Part shown: piece after piece, positions 9,475 through 18,722 of the stretch
Layout of the letters: every line of letters begins with the position of its first letter
How positions within the stretch are numbered: position 1 is the first letter of the stretch
Source: an uncultured Shewanella sp.
GTDB taxonomy: Bacteria > Pseudomonadota > Gammaproteobacteria > Enterobacterales > Shewanellaceae
DNA: 64,000 nucleotides
Assembly: GCF_947501665.1 (NCBI RefSeq)
Contig: NZ_CANMWS010000016.1
Location: 78,457-142,456 of the forward strand
Direction of reading: 5' to 3'
Made by a program: the position numbers and the translations under genes
The notes under the pieces: model-generated
What the model saw: the letters and a program-made list of their open reading frames with translations, nothing else
The model's database searches: none
Told to the model about the DNA's origin: nothing

Positions 9475-9507
9475 AATAAAGCAGCTGTGAAGCACAGCTA
9501 CTTTATT
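9475..9507. terminator. Bidirectional rho-independent terminator
   Basis: Stem AATAAAG-x-AGCTGTG with loop AAG (9490-9492) and complementary CACAGCT-x-CTTTATT, with one internal mismatch. It lies between the convergent glycine-rich protein gene and asnS, and the A/T flanks suit termination from both sides. Confidence 0.8.
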
Positions 9508-9546
9508 ATTTATCATCGGCTTAGCTTCTCTGCTGAGAAAGGGTGT

Positions 9547-10947
9547 TTAGAAATTAGCCGATTTTGCTGCGCGAGGGAAAGGGATCACGTCGCGAATATT
9601 CGCGACACCTGTGACATATGACACAAGACGCTCAAACCCTAAACCAAAGCCTGCGTGAGGTACTGTGCCATAACGGCGAAGATCTCGGTACCACCAATAA
9701 TCTTCTTGATCCAGCTCCATTTCAGCAAGGCGAGCATCCAGTACGTCTAAACGCTCTTCACGTTGCGCGCCGCCGATGATTTCACCAATGCCGGGAGCGA
9801 GAACATCCATCGCGGCAACGGTTTTACCATCATCATTTAAGCGCATATAAAATGCTTTGATGTCTTTCGGGTAGTTTTTAACCACAACGGGCGCTTTAAA
9901 GTGCTCTTCGGCTAAGTAACGTTCATGCTCTGATTGCAGATCGATACCCCACTCAACATCAAACTCAAACTTTTTACCGCAGTTTTTCAAGATCTCTACC
10001 GCATCGGTATAATCCACTTGAGCAAAATCACTGCTGACAAATGACTCGAGACGCTCAAGTACGGTTTTGTCGACACGTTGGGTAAAGAATTCAAGATCGT
10101 CACGGCGCTCTTCTAATACAGCCTTAAAGCAATATTTCAACATGGCTTCAGCAAGGGCGGCGGCATCTTCCAGATCGGCAAAGGCCACTTCAGGTTCCAC
10201 CATCCAAAATTCAGCTAAGTGACGGCTCGTATTTGAGTTTTCAGCGCGGAAAGTGGGACCAAAAGTATAAATTTTAGACAAAGCACTGGCATAGGTTTCA
10301 CCATTGAGTTGGCCAGATACGGTCAAGAAAGATTCTTTACCGAAAAAGTCTTCACTATAGTCCACTTTACCTTGTTCATCACGAGGCAAGTTTTCAAAGT
10401 CTAAGGTAGAGACTTTAAACATTTCACCAGCGCCTTCGCAATCGGATGCGGTGATAAGTGGGGTGGAGACCCAAATAAAGCCTTGTTCATTGTAAAAACG
10501 GTGAATGGCTTGTGATAAACAGTTACGCACGCGTGCGACGGCGCCAATGATATTGGTTCTTGGGCGCAGGTGAGCCAGCTCACGCAGATGTTCTATCGAG
10601 TGACGTTTGGCGGCCATGGGGTAAGTGTCTGGATCGTCAACCCAACCAGCGACTTCTACTTTTGTGACTTGTAATTCAAAAGACTGCCCTTTACCTGGAG
10701 AGTCAACCACTTCACCCGTCATAACAACAGAGCAACCAGCCGTTAATTTTAAAATTTCGTCATTATAATTGTCTAAATTATTAGGCACTACACCCTGAAT
10801 AGGGTCAAAGCAGGAACCGTCATAAACGGCTAAAAACGAAATTCCAGCTTTAGAATCACGACGGGTTCTTACCCATCCGCGTACCGTGATTTGCGATCCA
10901 ATCGCAAAGTCACCCTTAAATACAGAAGCGACAGATGTAATGCTCAT
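9547..10947 (-). CDS. asnS: Asparagine--tRNA ligase
   Basis: A 466-residue class IIb aminoacyl-tRNA synthetase that charges tRNA-Asn in the cytoplasm. An N-terminal OB-fold anticodon-binding domain ([16 protein letters not shown]) is followed by the class II catalytic core with motif 2 ([21 protein letters not shown]) and motif 3 ([15 protein letters not shown]). The C-terminus ends RAAKSANF, as usual for AsnS, and the length is standard. The gene is monocistronic here, ending at the bidirectional terminator shared with the preceding gene. No anomaly seen. Confidence 0.98.
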   Translation of the reverse strand: MSITSVASVFKGDFAIGSQITVRGWVRTRRDSKAGISFLAVYDGSCFDPIQGVVPNNLDNYNDEILKLTAGCSVVMTGEVVDSPGKGQSFELQVTKVEVAGWVDDPDTYPMAAKRHSIEHLRELAHLRPRTNIIGAVARVRNCLSQAIHRFYNEQGFIWVSTPLITASDCEGAGEMFKVSTLDFENLPRDEQGKVDYSEDFFGKESFLTVSGQLNGETYASALSKIYTFGPTFRAENSNTSRHLAEFWMVEPEVAFADLEDAAALAEAMLKYCFKAVLEERRDDLEFFTQRVDKTVLERLESFVSSDFAQVDYTDAVEILKNCGKKFEFDVEWGIDLQSEHERYLAEEHFKAPVVVKNYPKDIKAFYMRLNDDGKTVAAMDVLAPGIGEIIGGAQREERLDVLDARLAEMELDQEDYWWYRDLRRYGTVPHAGFGLGFERLVSYVTGVANIRDVIPFPRAAKSANF

Positions 10948-11202
10948 TGTTGCTTAGCTCTCCAACGAAATGTGTTAATCAAAATGTGATTGTCCATCTT
11001 ACCCTGATGACGGCTTTTCTCAAGTGTAAACTGAGGTAAGTTGCAATAAGAGGACAGATATTATGTTTATAGCGGTGATCTAATGAAAAAACTGCAGTGA
11101 AAGGGGATAAATATTATATTTTTAGCATTCATTACCTTTCATTTGCTGTTTTGGCTTATTGAGAAGTAAACCAGAATACAATAAATATAAAGAGTGATTC
11201 GA

Positions 11203-11775
11203 TTAATGAGTATCTACATGCTGGCAGAGTAATTCAATAATCGCTGCTGTCGCGCCCCAAATGAGGTGATGTCGATAAGGAATAAAGTAGATTGGGTAGG
11301 TTTGACCTTTTCGAGAAAACGGCTGAACTTGCCTGTGGGCTTTATTGAGTAAATACGATAACGGAACAGTAAAATACTCTGCCACTTCTGCTGCATCGAG
11401 TTTAGGTGTAAAAGGGGCTTTGACAACCCCTAATATTGGCGTGATTTCAAAACCTGTGAGTGTTTTTTGAGCGGGGAATTGACCAAATACCTCAATATTC
11501 GTCGAGCAAAGGCCTATTTCTTCCTCGGCTTCTCGAAGCGCGGTGGCAATAAGATTGGCATCACCTTGTTCCACTTTTCCGCCAGGAAAGCTAATTTGCC
11601 CTGGGTGGGCTCTTAAATGCGTGGGCCTGCGTGTTAAAATGAGATGTAATTCATTATTAATGGATTGAAGTGCCAGTAACACGGCTGCAGGAATTAATGG
11701 CTTTGTTACCATTAAAGGTGGATGCAAGGGGAGTTGATGAACATGATAACGGAGCTTAAATTCATTTAACGTCAT
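11203..11775 (-). CDS. nudL: CoA pyrophosphatase, Nudix family (NudL-like)
   Basis: A 190-residue Nudix hydrolase. The NuCoA signature (LILTRR...GQISFPGG) directly precedes the Nudix box ending REAEEEIGL, which together identify the enzyme class that cleaves CoA to phosphopantetheine and 3',5'-ADP. I choose ATG 11775 (protein MTLNEFKLRY) because AGGA is spaced five bases upstream; a longer frame reaches 11880 but its extra residues look non-coding. It lies 120 bases downstream of pabB on the same strand, a pairing also common in related bacteria, so co-transcription is likely. Physiological role is probably CoA turnover or housecleaning. Confidence 0.92.
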   Translation of the reverse strand: MTLNEFKLRYHVHQLPLHPPLMVTKPLIPAAVLLALQSINNELHLILTRRPTHLRAHPGQISFPGGKVEQGDANLIATALREAEEEIGLCSTNIEVFGQFPAQKTLTGFEITPILGVVKAPFTPKLDAAEVAEYFTVPLSYLLNKAHRQVQPFSRKGQTYPIYFIPYRHHLIWGATAAIIELLCQHVDTH

Positions 11776-11895
11776 TATAATCCTATTAGTGGGCTTTTTT
11801 AATCGATGGGTTAACGTTAAATCGGCAATGTTAATAAACAGCATAACATTCGTTTTATACCGTGGGTAGCTTTCAGCCACCCAGAATGATGTTAA

Positions 11896-13338
11896 TCACA
11901 GATTAAGAGGAGCATGGGAGAGTACGGGTAAGATTTGACTGACTTTATCATAACTTTCTTGGTATTCTGCCGCGGCAATAGAATCCGCCACAATACCGCC
12001 GCCAGCCCAGCAATATAATGTATTATTTTCTGCAACTAAAGTGCGGATTGTAATGCTGGTGTCCATTTTACCATCTTGGCTGAGATAACCCATTGAGCCA
12101 CAATAAAGGCTACGTCTTGAAGGTTCTAATTCTTCAATGATTTCCATGGCCCTAATTTTAGGGGCCCCAGTGATGGAGCCGCCGGGAAAAGCGGCGCGTA
12201 GTAATTGTGCTGAACTGGCATTATCATCGAGCTTTGCGGTGACGGTACTGACTAAATGGTGCACGGCAGGAAAGCTTTCTATATCGAATAATGTCGGCAC
12301 ATGAACGCTGCCCGCTTGCGCCACTTTACCTAAGTCGTTACGTAATAAATCAACAATCATAACATTTTCGGCCCTGTCTTTTGTGGATTGACGTAAGGTG
12401 TTTGCCGATTGTGCATCTTTAAGGGGATCGTTAAAACGAGGCATTGTACCTTTAATGGGCTTAGTTTGAATATGCTGATCACGAAGTTGAATAAATCGCT
12501 CTGGTGAAATGGATAATATGGCTTGTTCGGGTAAACGCATAAAAGCTGAGAATGGCGCAGCATTGGTTGTGCGTAGCTTTTTATAGGCGAGATATTCATC
12601 TCCCTGATAGCAGGCATTAAAGCGTTGAGTTAAATTGATTTGATAGCAATCGCCACTGTGCAAATACGCTTGTACTTGGTTAAACTTTTCTTTGTACTCT
12701 TTGGCTGTGATCTGACTTTGCCAAGCCGAAGTTAAGTTAAATGTCGTCGCTTTTTTAGCTGGAAAAGCCAAGCGTGTTTGTAATTGATCATATAACGTAT
12801 TGGCTGCTTGCTCGCCATCATAATGCAATAAATACCAAGCTTTTTCTTGATAATTGAACATCAGTGCCCAAGCATAAAAGCCCACATTCATCTCAGGTAA
12901 GGCGATATCCTGTGCGGCAATTTGTGGGATCTGTTCAATATGACGTCCTAAATCATAGCTAAAACTGCCCATGGCTCCACCGCAAAAAGGGAAGGGGGCG
13001 GTTTTTTGTATAGGGAACAGTTCGGCTAACGTTTTTTCCAGCAATGTAAAAGGATCGTCTTGTGAATGTTGTACCCTTTTAGGGGTTCGGTTATCGCTTT
13101 GAAGCTGATTAAGGGGATTTGATTCAAAATACGTTAACTTACTGATCTGATCTTTTGTTGTTAGTGTCGCAATAGGGGCGGCGCAAATGATATCGACATG
13201 GGCATCACAATGCTTGGCATTGGCTGAATCGAGTAAGATTGCCCAAGGTAAGTCTGAAAAATAATCAAAAAGGGCTTCTGTGCTTAAATTACAATCAATA
13301 CGTTGAAAGAATAGGGCATTGTTTGCCGTTTCGCTCAT
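11896..13338 (-). CDS. pabB: Aminodeoxychorismate synthase component I
   Basis: A 480-residue chorismate-utilising enzyme. The C-terminal half holds the family motifs HSGDCYQINLTQRF, PIKGT (whose Lys is characteristic of PabB), and GGSITGAPKIRAMEIIEELEP. With the glutaminase PabA it converts chorismate and glutamine to 4-amino-4-deoxychorismate, the precursor of p-aminobenzoate and folate. ATG 13338 has AGGA seven bases upstream. It is divergent from the class I fumarase gene with only a short intergenic gap, and nudL follows downstream. Length is somewhat greater than E. coli PabB but normal for Shewanella-like homologues. Confidence 0.95.
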   Translation of the reverse strand: MSETANNALFFQRIDCNLSTEALFDYFSDLPWAILLDSANAKHCDAHVDIICAAPIATLTTKDQISKLTYFESNPLNQLQSDNRTPKRVQHSQDDPFTLLEKTLAELFPIQKTAPFPFCGGAMGSFSYDLGRHIEQIPQIAAQDIALPEMNVGFYAWALMFNYQEKAWYLLHYDGEQAANTLYDQLQTRLAFPAKKATTFNLTSAWQSQITAKEYKEKFNQVQAYLHSGDCYQINLTQRFNACYQGDEYLAYKKLRTTNAAPFSAFMRLPEQAILSISPERFIQLRDQHIQTKPIKGTMPRFNDPLKDAQSANTLRQSTKDRAENVMIVDLLRNDLGKVAQAGSVHVPTLFDIESFPAVHHLVSTVTAKLDDNASSAQLLRAAFPGGSITGAPKIRAMEIIEELEPSRRSLYCGSMGYLSQDGKMDTSITIRTLVAENNTLYCWAGGGIVADSIAAAEYQESYDKVSQILPVLSHAPLNL

Positions 13339-13469
13339 CGATTAGTCCTATCTAAAAAGTGATGTTTAACTCAAAGTCGCGAAAGAGTATCATAATGTCT
13401 ATAAATAAAATACGTATGCCAATCTGGATACGAGAACGCGCCCCTATGAATGTGAACGAGGAAGTGTCT

Positions 13470-14990
13470 GTGAGTAAAGAAACACCTGTCATTAAACAAA
13501 GTGACTTAATTGAAAGCGTTGCGGATGCCTTGCAATATATTTCGTATTATCACCCAAAAGATTTTGTCGACGCGATGGCAGACGCCTATGAGCGTGAGCA
13601 AAGTACTGCAGCAAAAGATGCGATTGCTCAAATATTGATTAATTCACGTATGTCTGCAGAAGGAAAACGTCCTTTATGTCAAGATACCGGCATTGTGACG
13701 ACATTTGTCAAAATCGGTATGGGCGTGCAATGGGATAAATCGGATTTAACCGTGCAAGAAATGGTCGATGAAGGGGTGCGCCGAGCGTATACCAATCCTG
13801 ATAATCCACTTCGTGCATCGATTGTGGCCGATCCGGCTGGCGCACGTAAGAATACGCGTGATAATACACCGTCAGTTGTGCATGTTGAAATGGTACCTGG
13901 GGCTCAAGTTGAGGTGATGATTGCTGCCAAAGGCGGCGGATCGGAAAATAAAGCCAAAATGGCCATGCTCAACCCCAGTGATGATATAGCCGCTTGGGTT
14001 GAGAAAGTATTACCCACCATGGGCGCTGGCTGGTGTCCACCGGGCATGTTAGGAATAGGCATTGGGGGCACAGCAGAAAAAGCGGCTGTGATGGCGAAAG
14101 AAGCATTAATGGAGTCCATTGATATTCAAGAATTACAAGCTCGAGGTGCTGAGACAACTGATGAAAAACTCAGGCTGGAGATTTTTGATAGAGCGAATAA
14201 ATTAGGGATTGGGGCACAAGGCTTAGGCGGTGTGACGACAGTATTGGATGTGAAAATTAAATCTGCTGCGACCCACGCTGCGTCAAAACCTGTCGTGATG
14301 ATCCCAAATTGTGCGGCAACCCGTCATGTACATTTTCATCTCGATGGTACGGGACCTGCGGATCTTGAGCCGCCTTCATTGAGTGATTGGCCTGAAATCA
14401 CTTGGGAAGTGGGCGAGAGTGTGCGTCGTGTGGATTTAAATACGGTTACACAAGCAGAAATGCAAGAGTGGAAGAGCGGCGAAACAGTCCTATTGAGTGG
14501 AAAAATGCTAACCGGGCGTGATGCAGCCCATAAGCGTATTCAAAGCTTAATTGAAAGCGGCGAAGGTTTACCTGAAGGGGTCGATTTTAAAGGTAAATTT
14601 ATTTATTACGTGGGGCCAGTCGATCCCGTTGGGGATGAAGTGGTGGGGCCAGCTGGGCCAACCACGGCGACGCGTATGGATAAATTTACTGACTTGATGC
14701 TCGATAAAACAGGCCTAATGGGCATGATCGGCAAGGCAGAGCGCGGTCCGGCGACGGTTGAGTCCATTAAGCAGCATAAGTCAGTTTATTTGATGGCAGT
14801 GGGCGGCGCGGCTTATTTGGTTTCAAAAGCCATTAAAAAGTCACGCGTGGTTGCTTTTGAAGACTTAGGCATGGAAGCTATTTATGAATTCGATGTGAAA
14901 GATATGCCTGTGACTGTTGCGGTTGATTCACAAGGCGTCAATGCCCATGAAACCGGTCCCGCTATTTGGAAAGTGAAGCTAAACGATTAA
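13470..14990 (+). CDS. fumA: Fumarate hydratase class I (4Fe-4S, FumA-type)
   Basis: Class I fumarase of the single-chain type, catalysing fumarate to malate in the TCA cycle. Three cysteines for the oxygen-sensitive 4Fe-4S cluster are visible: in RPLCQDTG, GWCPPGM and IPNCAATRH. The C-terminal beta domain includes GPVDPVGDEVVGPAGPTT. The frame is open from 13359, but family alignment from memory begins near VIKQSDLIESV; GTG 13470 has an excellent GAGGAAG five bases upstream and gives 506 residues, whereas ATG 13446 has only a weak site. It is followed by a strong terminator, so it is probably monocistronic. The N-terminal start is the only real uncertainty. Confidence 0.95.
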   Translation: MSKETPVIKQSDLIESVADALQYISYYHPKDFVDAMADAYEREQSTAAKDAIAQILINSRMSAEGKRPLCQDTGIVTTFVKIGMGVQWDKSDLTVQEMVDEGVRRAYTNPDNPLRASIVADPAGARKNTRDNTPSVVHVEMVPGAQVEVMIAAKGGGSENKAKMAMLNPSDDIAAWVEKVLPTMGAGWCPPGMLGIGIGGTAEKAAVMAKEALMESIDIQELQARGAETTDEKLRLEIFDRANKLGIGAQGLGGVTTVLDVKIKSAATHAASKPVVMIPNCAATRHVHFHLDGTGPADLEPPSLSDWPEITWEVGESVRRVDLNTVTQAEMQEWKSGETVLLSGKMLTGRDAAHKRIQSLIESGEGLPEGVDFKGKFIYYVGPVDPVGDEVVGPAGPTTATRMDKFTDLMLDKTGLMGMIGKAERGPATVESIKQHKSVYLMAVGGAAYLVSKAIKKSRVVAFEDLGMEAIYEFDVKDMPVTVAVDSQGVNAHETGPAIWKVKLND

Positions 14991-15010
14991 AATAATTAGG
15001 TTTTTTGAAT

Positions 15011-15053
15011 GTAAAAAAGCGAACAATTTCATTGTGATATTGTTCGCTTTTTT
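15011..15053 (+). terminator. Rho-independent terminator after fumA
   Basis: A-rich stretch, stem GCGAACAAT (15019-15027) and complementary ATTGTTCGC (15039-15047), then a T run. It follows the fumarase stop and precedes the convergent membrane protein gene. Confidence 0.9.
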
Positions 15054-15088
15054 ATGAGTAATATTTTCATCAATAACGAGAATGGATA

Positions 15089-15472
15089 TTATTGACGATA
15101 CTTTATTCTAAAAGTATGTAATGCCAGTTGAGAGAGAATGAATAAACCAAAAGTGAGCATTAAGCCGCGGAGCATAATAGGGTCGTACTGTTCATTAAAA
15201 AGGGATATGACTCTCGCTGAACCATTGAAAAGAAAATACAGAGACGCTGGTAGCAGTAGAATCCAGTCTTTGCGGAGCAGAGCAAGAGAAGTCACAACGG
15301 CCAAACTGAGTAAGGGGGCGCCTAAGGTACGAATATTGGTGAGTCCATAGTCTGAGATAGGGTTAAACCCACTTGCTTGACCAATCGTTTCAGGGAAAAA
15401 CAAGCTCGCGGAGGCGGCAATAAGAAAAATAAGGGTAAAACAGAGAGACAATAATTGTGCAATACGGATCAT
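15089..15472 (-). CDS. Small four-helix membrane protein (DUF4345-like)
   Basis: A 127-residue inner-membrane protein with four predicted hydrophobic helices (about residues 5-25, 45-65, 70-90 and 100-120). I choose ATG 15472 because AAGGAA is five bases upstream; a longer frame to 15538 adds a hydrophilic, non-conserved lead. The spacing of helices and the segment FFPETIGQASG recall DUF4345-type proteins, but this is weak. It lies 52 bases downstream of an SRPBCC-fold gene on the same strand and is probably co-transcribed with it under the MarR-family regulator encoded divergently. No enzymatic function can be named. Confidence 0.7.
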   Translation of the reverse strand: MIRIAQLLSLCFTLIFLIAASASLFFPETIGQASGFNPISDYGLTNIRTLGAPLLSLAVVTSLALLRKDWILLLPASLYFLFNGSARVISLFNEQYDPIMLRGLMLTFGLFILSQLALHTFRIKYRQ

Positions 15473-15524
15473 AATATTTCCTTTTGTAACGTGAATTGAT
15501 GATTGACAGTGAGAATAAGCAGGA

Positions 15525-16004
15525 TTAACTTTTGACATTCTTTAATGCATATTGCTGGAGATCTCTCAATATTGCGGCAAAATTTTTTGACAACCCACGT
15601 TTAATCAAAGGAAAAATAAGCAGCCCAAAAGAAGTCAATGTGACGTTTGCATTCCAAGTGATTTGAGCACTGTTTTTGCCTACAGGACTCACGATCATTG
15701 TGACAATATTTTTTCTGACAGGAAAAATTAATGGGGTATTGAGTGGAACGACATCGAATATTATTTCCATTCTATCCTTTGAATAAGACAGGATTTCTTC
15801 TTTGGCTTTTAGTCCATCAGCTTTATCCGTAAATTCACAAACCCGGCCAAACATGGGAGCATTGGTTATTGGGGCGGAGTCTTTTAATTGATAAGAGTGG
15901 GTCACGAACCCCATCCATTTATGGGCTTGATCAAACTCTTCAGCAACAATTTTCCACATAATTTCAGGATTGCGTTCAATGATAATTTGCTGGGTAATAT
16001 TCAT
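15525..16004 (-). CDS. SRPBCC family (START-like) protein
   Basis: A 159-residue protein with the typical SRPBCC/polyketide-cyclase layout: N-terminal strand ITQQIIIERNPEIMWKIVAEEF, central beta strands with charged turns, and a long C-terminal helix (FAAILRDLQQYALKNV). The fold forms a hydrophobic cavity that binds lipids or aromatic ligands; no catalytic residues are evident. It is divergent from the MarR-type regulator gene across a 128-base region with two palindromes, and leads an apparent two-gene operon with the downstream membrane protein gene. A regulated ligand-binding or stress function is a reasonable inference. Confidence 0.8.
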   Translation of the reverse strand: MNITQQIIIERNPEIMWKIVAEEFDQAHKWMGFVTHSYQLKDSAPITNAPMFGRVCEFTDKADGLKAKEEILSYSKDRMEIIFDVVPLNTPLIFPVRKNIVTMIVSPVGKNSAQITWNANVTLTSFGLLIFPLIKRGLSKNFAAILRDLQQYALKNVKS

Positions 16005-16019
16005 TTTACTGCTCGATTT

Positions 16020-16065
16020 AGTTGATATTTGTCAATTAAACTATTTTGATTGATAAATGTCAACT
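16020..16065. promoter_or_regulatory. Probable MarR-family operator: twin palindromes in a large inverted repeat
   Basis: Two 14-base palindromes of form TTGA-N6-TCAA (16022-16035 and 16050-16063), 28 bases centre to centre, form the arms of a 21+21 inverted repeat with 18 of 21 complementary positions and a 4-base centre. They lie in the divergent promoter region of the SRPBCC gene and the MarR-like regulator gene, the expected place for an autoregulatory operator. Confidence 0.75.
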
Positions 16066-16132
16066 ATATTTTAATGATAAGTGCATGTTATACTTGGATC
16101 AAGCATAGGAAATAAAAATAAGTGTATGTTAT

Positions 16133-16579
16133 ATGAAGAATAACCGAACAGTTCACGAAGTTGCTTTTCGATTGAATTATGATTTGATCACGCAAATGGA
16201 GCCACAACTTAAGCAGCTTGATCGTAAATTAGCGCCATTACAGTTACGCGCGATGAGACAAATATGGTTCAATACTGAGACCACACTGTTAGATATTGTA
16301 ATGACCTTAAAACGAGATAAAGGACAAGTGACTCGATTGGTTGATGAGTTATGTACTTTGGAGATGGTTAAAAAAATAAAAAATCCAAACGATGGACGCA
16401 GTAAACTATTAAAGTTAACCCAACAAGGTAGGGCATTTTTCGAATCAATAGAAAAAATTGAACTCTCTTTTTCTGATCAATTAAAGAAAGGCATATCCGA
16501 AAAAGAATTGAACATGTTTTTTTCTGTATCGGATAAATTGTCTGAAAATATTCGAAATATGGCAGTACTGACAGAGTGA
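16133..16579 (+). CDS. MarR family transcriptional regulator
   Basis: A 148-residue winged-helix regulator with the MarR topology: N-terminal dimerisation helix, helix-turn-helix around LLDIVMTLKRDKGQVTRLVDEL (residues ~52-73), a wing with the conserved NPNDGRSKLLKLT, and a C-terminal dimer helix. The DGR wing motif is diagnostic. It is encoded divergently from the SRPBCC/membrane pair and overlooks a double palindrome that is its likely operator, so it probably represses both directions until a small ligand binds. The ligand is unknown. Confidence 0.92.
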   Translation: MKNNRTVHEVAFRLNYDLITQMEPQLKQLDRKLAPLQLRAMRQIWFNTETTLLDIVMTLKRDKGQVTRLVDELCTLEMVKKIKNPNDGRSKLLKLTQQGRAFFESIEKIELSFSDQLKKGISEKELNMFFSVSDKLSENIRNMAVLTE

Positions 16580-16704
16580 CGCCATTACAGATCTTTTGTG
16601 AAAGTGGCGATTAAACATAATCAATCAGTTAGGTTAAAAGTGACATGCTTCTTTTGAATTATACTGAATACATCTTTTGTTATAACCGATGAGGAAATCG
16701 ATTA

Positions 16705-17274
16705 ATGAGAAGTGCTATTATCACATTAGATCTAATCAATGAAATTTGTCATAAAAAGGGTAAATTAGCTCAGTATGCTGATCGTATAGAAAATAAAGCC
16801 ATTCTCAATAAAGTCAATCAGCTAACTGCATGGGGGCGAGCCAGAGATATGCTCATTTGCCATGTAAGAGTCGGCTTTAGTGCAGATCACAAAGAAGTCT
16901 CATCGGCATCTCCATTGTTTAGCGGAGCAAAGGTAAATAATGCACTGGTATTAAACAGCTGGGGAGGCGCATTTTGTGAGGCACTTAATCGAGAAATGGG
17001 AGATGTCGAAATTGTAAAGCACAGAGTGAGTGCTTTTTATGGAACAGATTTGGATTTGATTTTACGGGCAAACCATATCGAACAGCTGATATTAACGGGC
17101 GTATCGACTAATAATGCCGTCGAATTGACCGCGCGCGAAGCTCATGACAGAGATTACCGAGTGACAGTGGCGACTGATCTTTGTGAAGCCCTGACTGATG
17201 AAGAACAAGAAGCCAGTTTAACATTTTTATCTCGTATCACTAAATTGGTTGCGTTAAAGGAGATAATGGAATGA
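16705..17274 (+). CDS. Isochorismatase-like hydrolase lacking the usual catalytic cysteine
   Basis: A 189-residue Rossmann-like protein of the isochorismatase/cysteine hydrolase superfamily: N-terminal AIITLDLINEICHKKG with the catalytic Asp, then IVKHRVSAFYGTDLD with the Lys region, and ILTGVSTNNAVELTAREA where nicotinamidases and other members have GVxTxxCV. Here the Cys position is Ala, as in cysteine-less isochorismatases, so cysteine-based amidase chemistry looks unlikely. Its stop codon overlaps the ATG of an EamA transporter gene (ATGA), implying translational coupling and possibly a shared substrate. Confidence 0.88.
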   Translation: MRSAIITLDLINEICHKKGKLAQYADRIENKAILNKVNQLTAWGRARDMLICHVRVGFSADHKEVSSASPLFSGAKVNNALVLNSWGGAFCEALNREMGDVEIVKHRVSAFYGTDLDLILRANHIEQLILTGVSTNNAVELTAREAHDRDYRVTVATDLCEALTDEEQEASLTFLSRITKLVALKEIME

Positions 17275-18182
17275 CAACCCAGCGTATTTCAAATCATGAC
17301 TTTTTAATCAGTGTTGTTTTGATGTTATTTGCCGCTTTTTCTTTGTCAATAGTAGCATTGTTAGGTAAAGAGTTAACAACTTTAATTGATTTTCCTGTTT
17401 TGATTTTTTTGCGTTTTTTTATTCCTTTTCTCATTTTGCTGTGGATAGCGATTATATTAATTGGGGATAAATGGGACTTGAGTCAGTGGCGACTGCTTTT
17501 GTTTCGCGCATTACTGACTGTGTCTTCTCAATATTGTTTATTTTATTATTTATTACATGGTTCGTTATTAAATGCCACCTTACTTTTTACAACGTCAGGG
17601 CTCTTTTTACCTTTTATCAGCTTTTTGTGCTTTAGAGCTGAAATAAAAATAAAAACCTTAGTGGCAACAATAATCAGTTTTATTGGAGTGAGTCTCATTT
17701 TACAGGCTTCAGGAGAGATGGATGGGTTGATGCTGATAGGGTTATTATCAGGTTTTTTAAATGCATGTTCACAAGTGACTATGCATTATTCATCAAAAAG
17801 GGGATCGGCTTTTGATGTGACTTTAATGATGTTTGCTTTTTCAAGTTTTTATACCTTTATTCTCGTCCTTGTTTTTGGTCATTTCACTTCATTATCGCAT
17901 ATTCTAGTTGTGTCTCAGTTTGAGTCACAATGGCTGATTTTGCTTGGGCTTGCTGTGTTTACGATTAGTAACCAATCTTTACGGACTAAGGCTTACAGTT
18001 ACGTTAATAAACCTGCAAGCCTAACGCCATTTTATTATATTGCGATTGTATTTTCGGCTTTGTTAGACTGGTTTTATTATGGCAGAACGCTGCAATTACA
18101 TACGTATGCCGGTTTTCTATTGATTTTCATGGCGGCTGTGGCTTTATCATGGCGTGGAAAAAATCCAGAGTTAAAATCTTAA
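17271..18182 (+). CDS. EamA/DMT superfamily transporter
   Basis: A 303-residue inner-membrane protein with about ten hydrophobic helices arranged as two EamA repeats, typical of drug/metabolite transporters of the DMT superfamily. It begins inside the stop codon of the isochorismatase-like gene, so the two are probably translated together. DMT proteins usually export amino acids, nucleobases or other small metabolites; the specific cargo cannot be read from the sequence. The charged tail (WRGKNPELKS) is cytoplasmic. No strong terminator follows. Confidence 0.9.
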   Translation: MTTQRISNHDFLISVVLMLFAAFSLSIVALLGKELTTLIDFPVLIFLRFFIPFLILLWIAIILIGDKWDLSQWRLLLFRALLTVSSQYCLFYYLLHGSLLNATLLFTTSGLFLPFISFLCFRAEIKIKTLVATIISFIGVSLILQASGEMDGLMLIGLLSGFLNACSQVTMHYSSKRGSAFDVTLMMFAFSSFYTFILVLVFGHFTSLSHILVVSQFESQWLILLGLAVFTISNQSLRTKAYSYVNKPASLTPFYYIAIVFSALLDWFYYGRTLQLHTYAGFLLIFMAAVALSWRGKNPELKS

Positions 18183-18314
18183 TTGATGGATTAACTGACT
18201 GACCCCCTTCATTTTGATGAAGTGAACAAGCGAAAGCATATAAAAGCTATTGTTTTATATGGTTCTTATTTGGTATAACTGTGTTTCCATCAGATGTTTA
18301 ACAAGGATGTGTCA

Positions 18315-18635
18315 ATGCTTGCACTCATGATTGTGATTGCACTGATCTTGGTTGGATTTTATGTTTATTTTGCTGAGTGGATGCAAAGACGTGTATTCGC
18401 TGCTATTGGACTAATAACATTATATTTCGTCATGTATTGGTTATTTGCACCTGATGATAGGGCGACTCAGCGATTAATGCCCTTATTGGGTATGATCCCA
18501 ATGTTTTCTTTTGCCGCAATTTTATTTCCACAGCTTAATCAACATCATCTAGAAGAAGTGACAGAAGGATTAGGTTGGTTTGGCTTGATTTCAGTGTCTC
18601 TTATTTTATTGTTTTTTACGATTTATGTATGGTAA
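18315..18635 (+). CDS. Small membrane protein of unknown function
   Basis: A 106-residue, four-helix hydrophobic protein. ATG 18315 is supported by AAGGATG at 18303-18309; the frame is also open from ATG 18294. The N-terminus MLALMIVIALILVGFYVYF is membrane spanning, followed by WMQRR, and further helices at ~28-44, ~53-73 and ~87-106. I do not recognise the family. It is followed by a bidirectional terminator and stands alone between the EamA gene and the convergent aminotransferase gene. Confidence 0.6.
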   Translation: MLALMIVIALILVGFYVYFAEWMQRRVFAAIGLITLYFVMYWLFAPDDRATQRLMPLLGMIPMFSFAAILFPQLNQHHLEEVTEGLGWFGLISVSLILLFFTIYVW

Positions 18636-18670
18636 AAAAATAAATTCTGAAGCACTAAGGGTAGAGAGTA

Positions 18671-18700
18671 AAAACGGCTTACTTCATAAGCCGTTTTATG
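18671..18700. terminator. Bidirectional terminator
   Basis: Perfect 11-base stem AAAACGGCTTA (18671-18681) / TAAGCCGTTTT (18687-18697) with loop CTTCA, between the small membrane protein gene and the convergent aminotransferase gene. Confidence 0.88.
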
Positions 18701-18722
18701 CTTAATTTTGAGCTGATAATGA

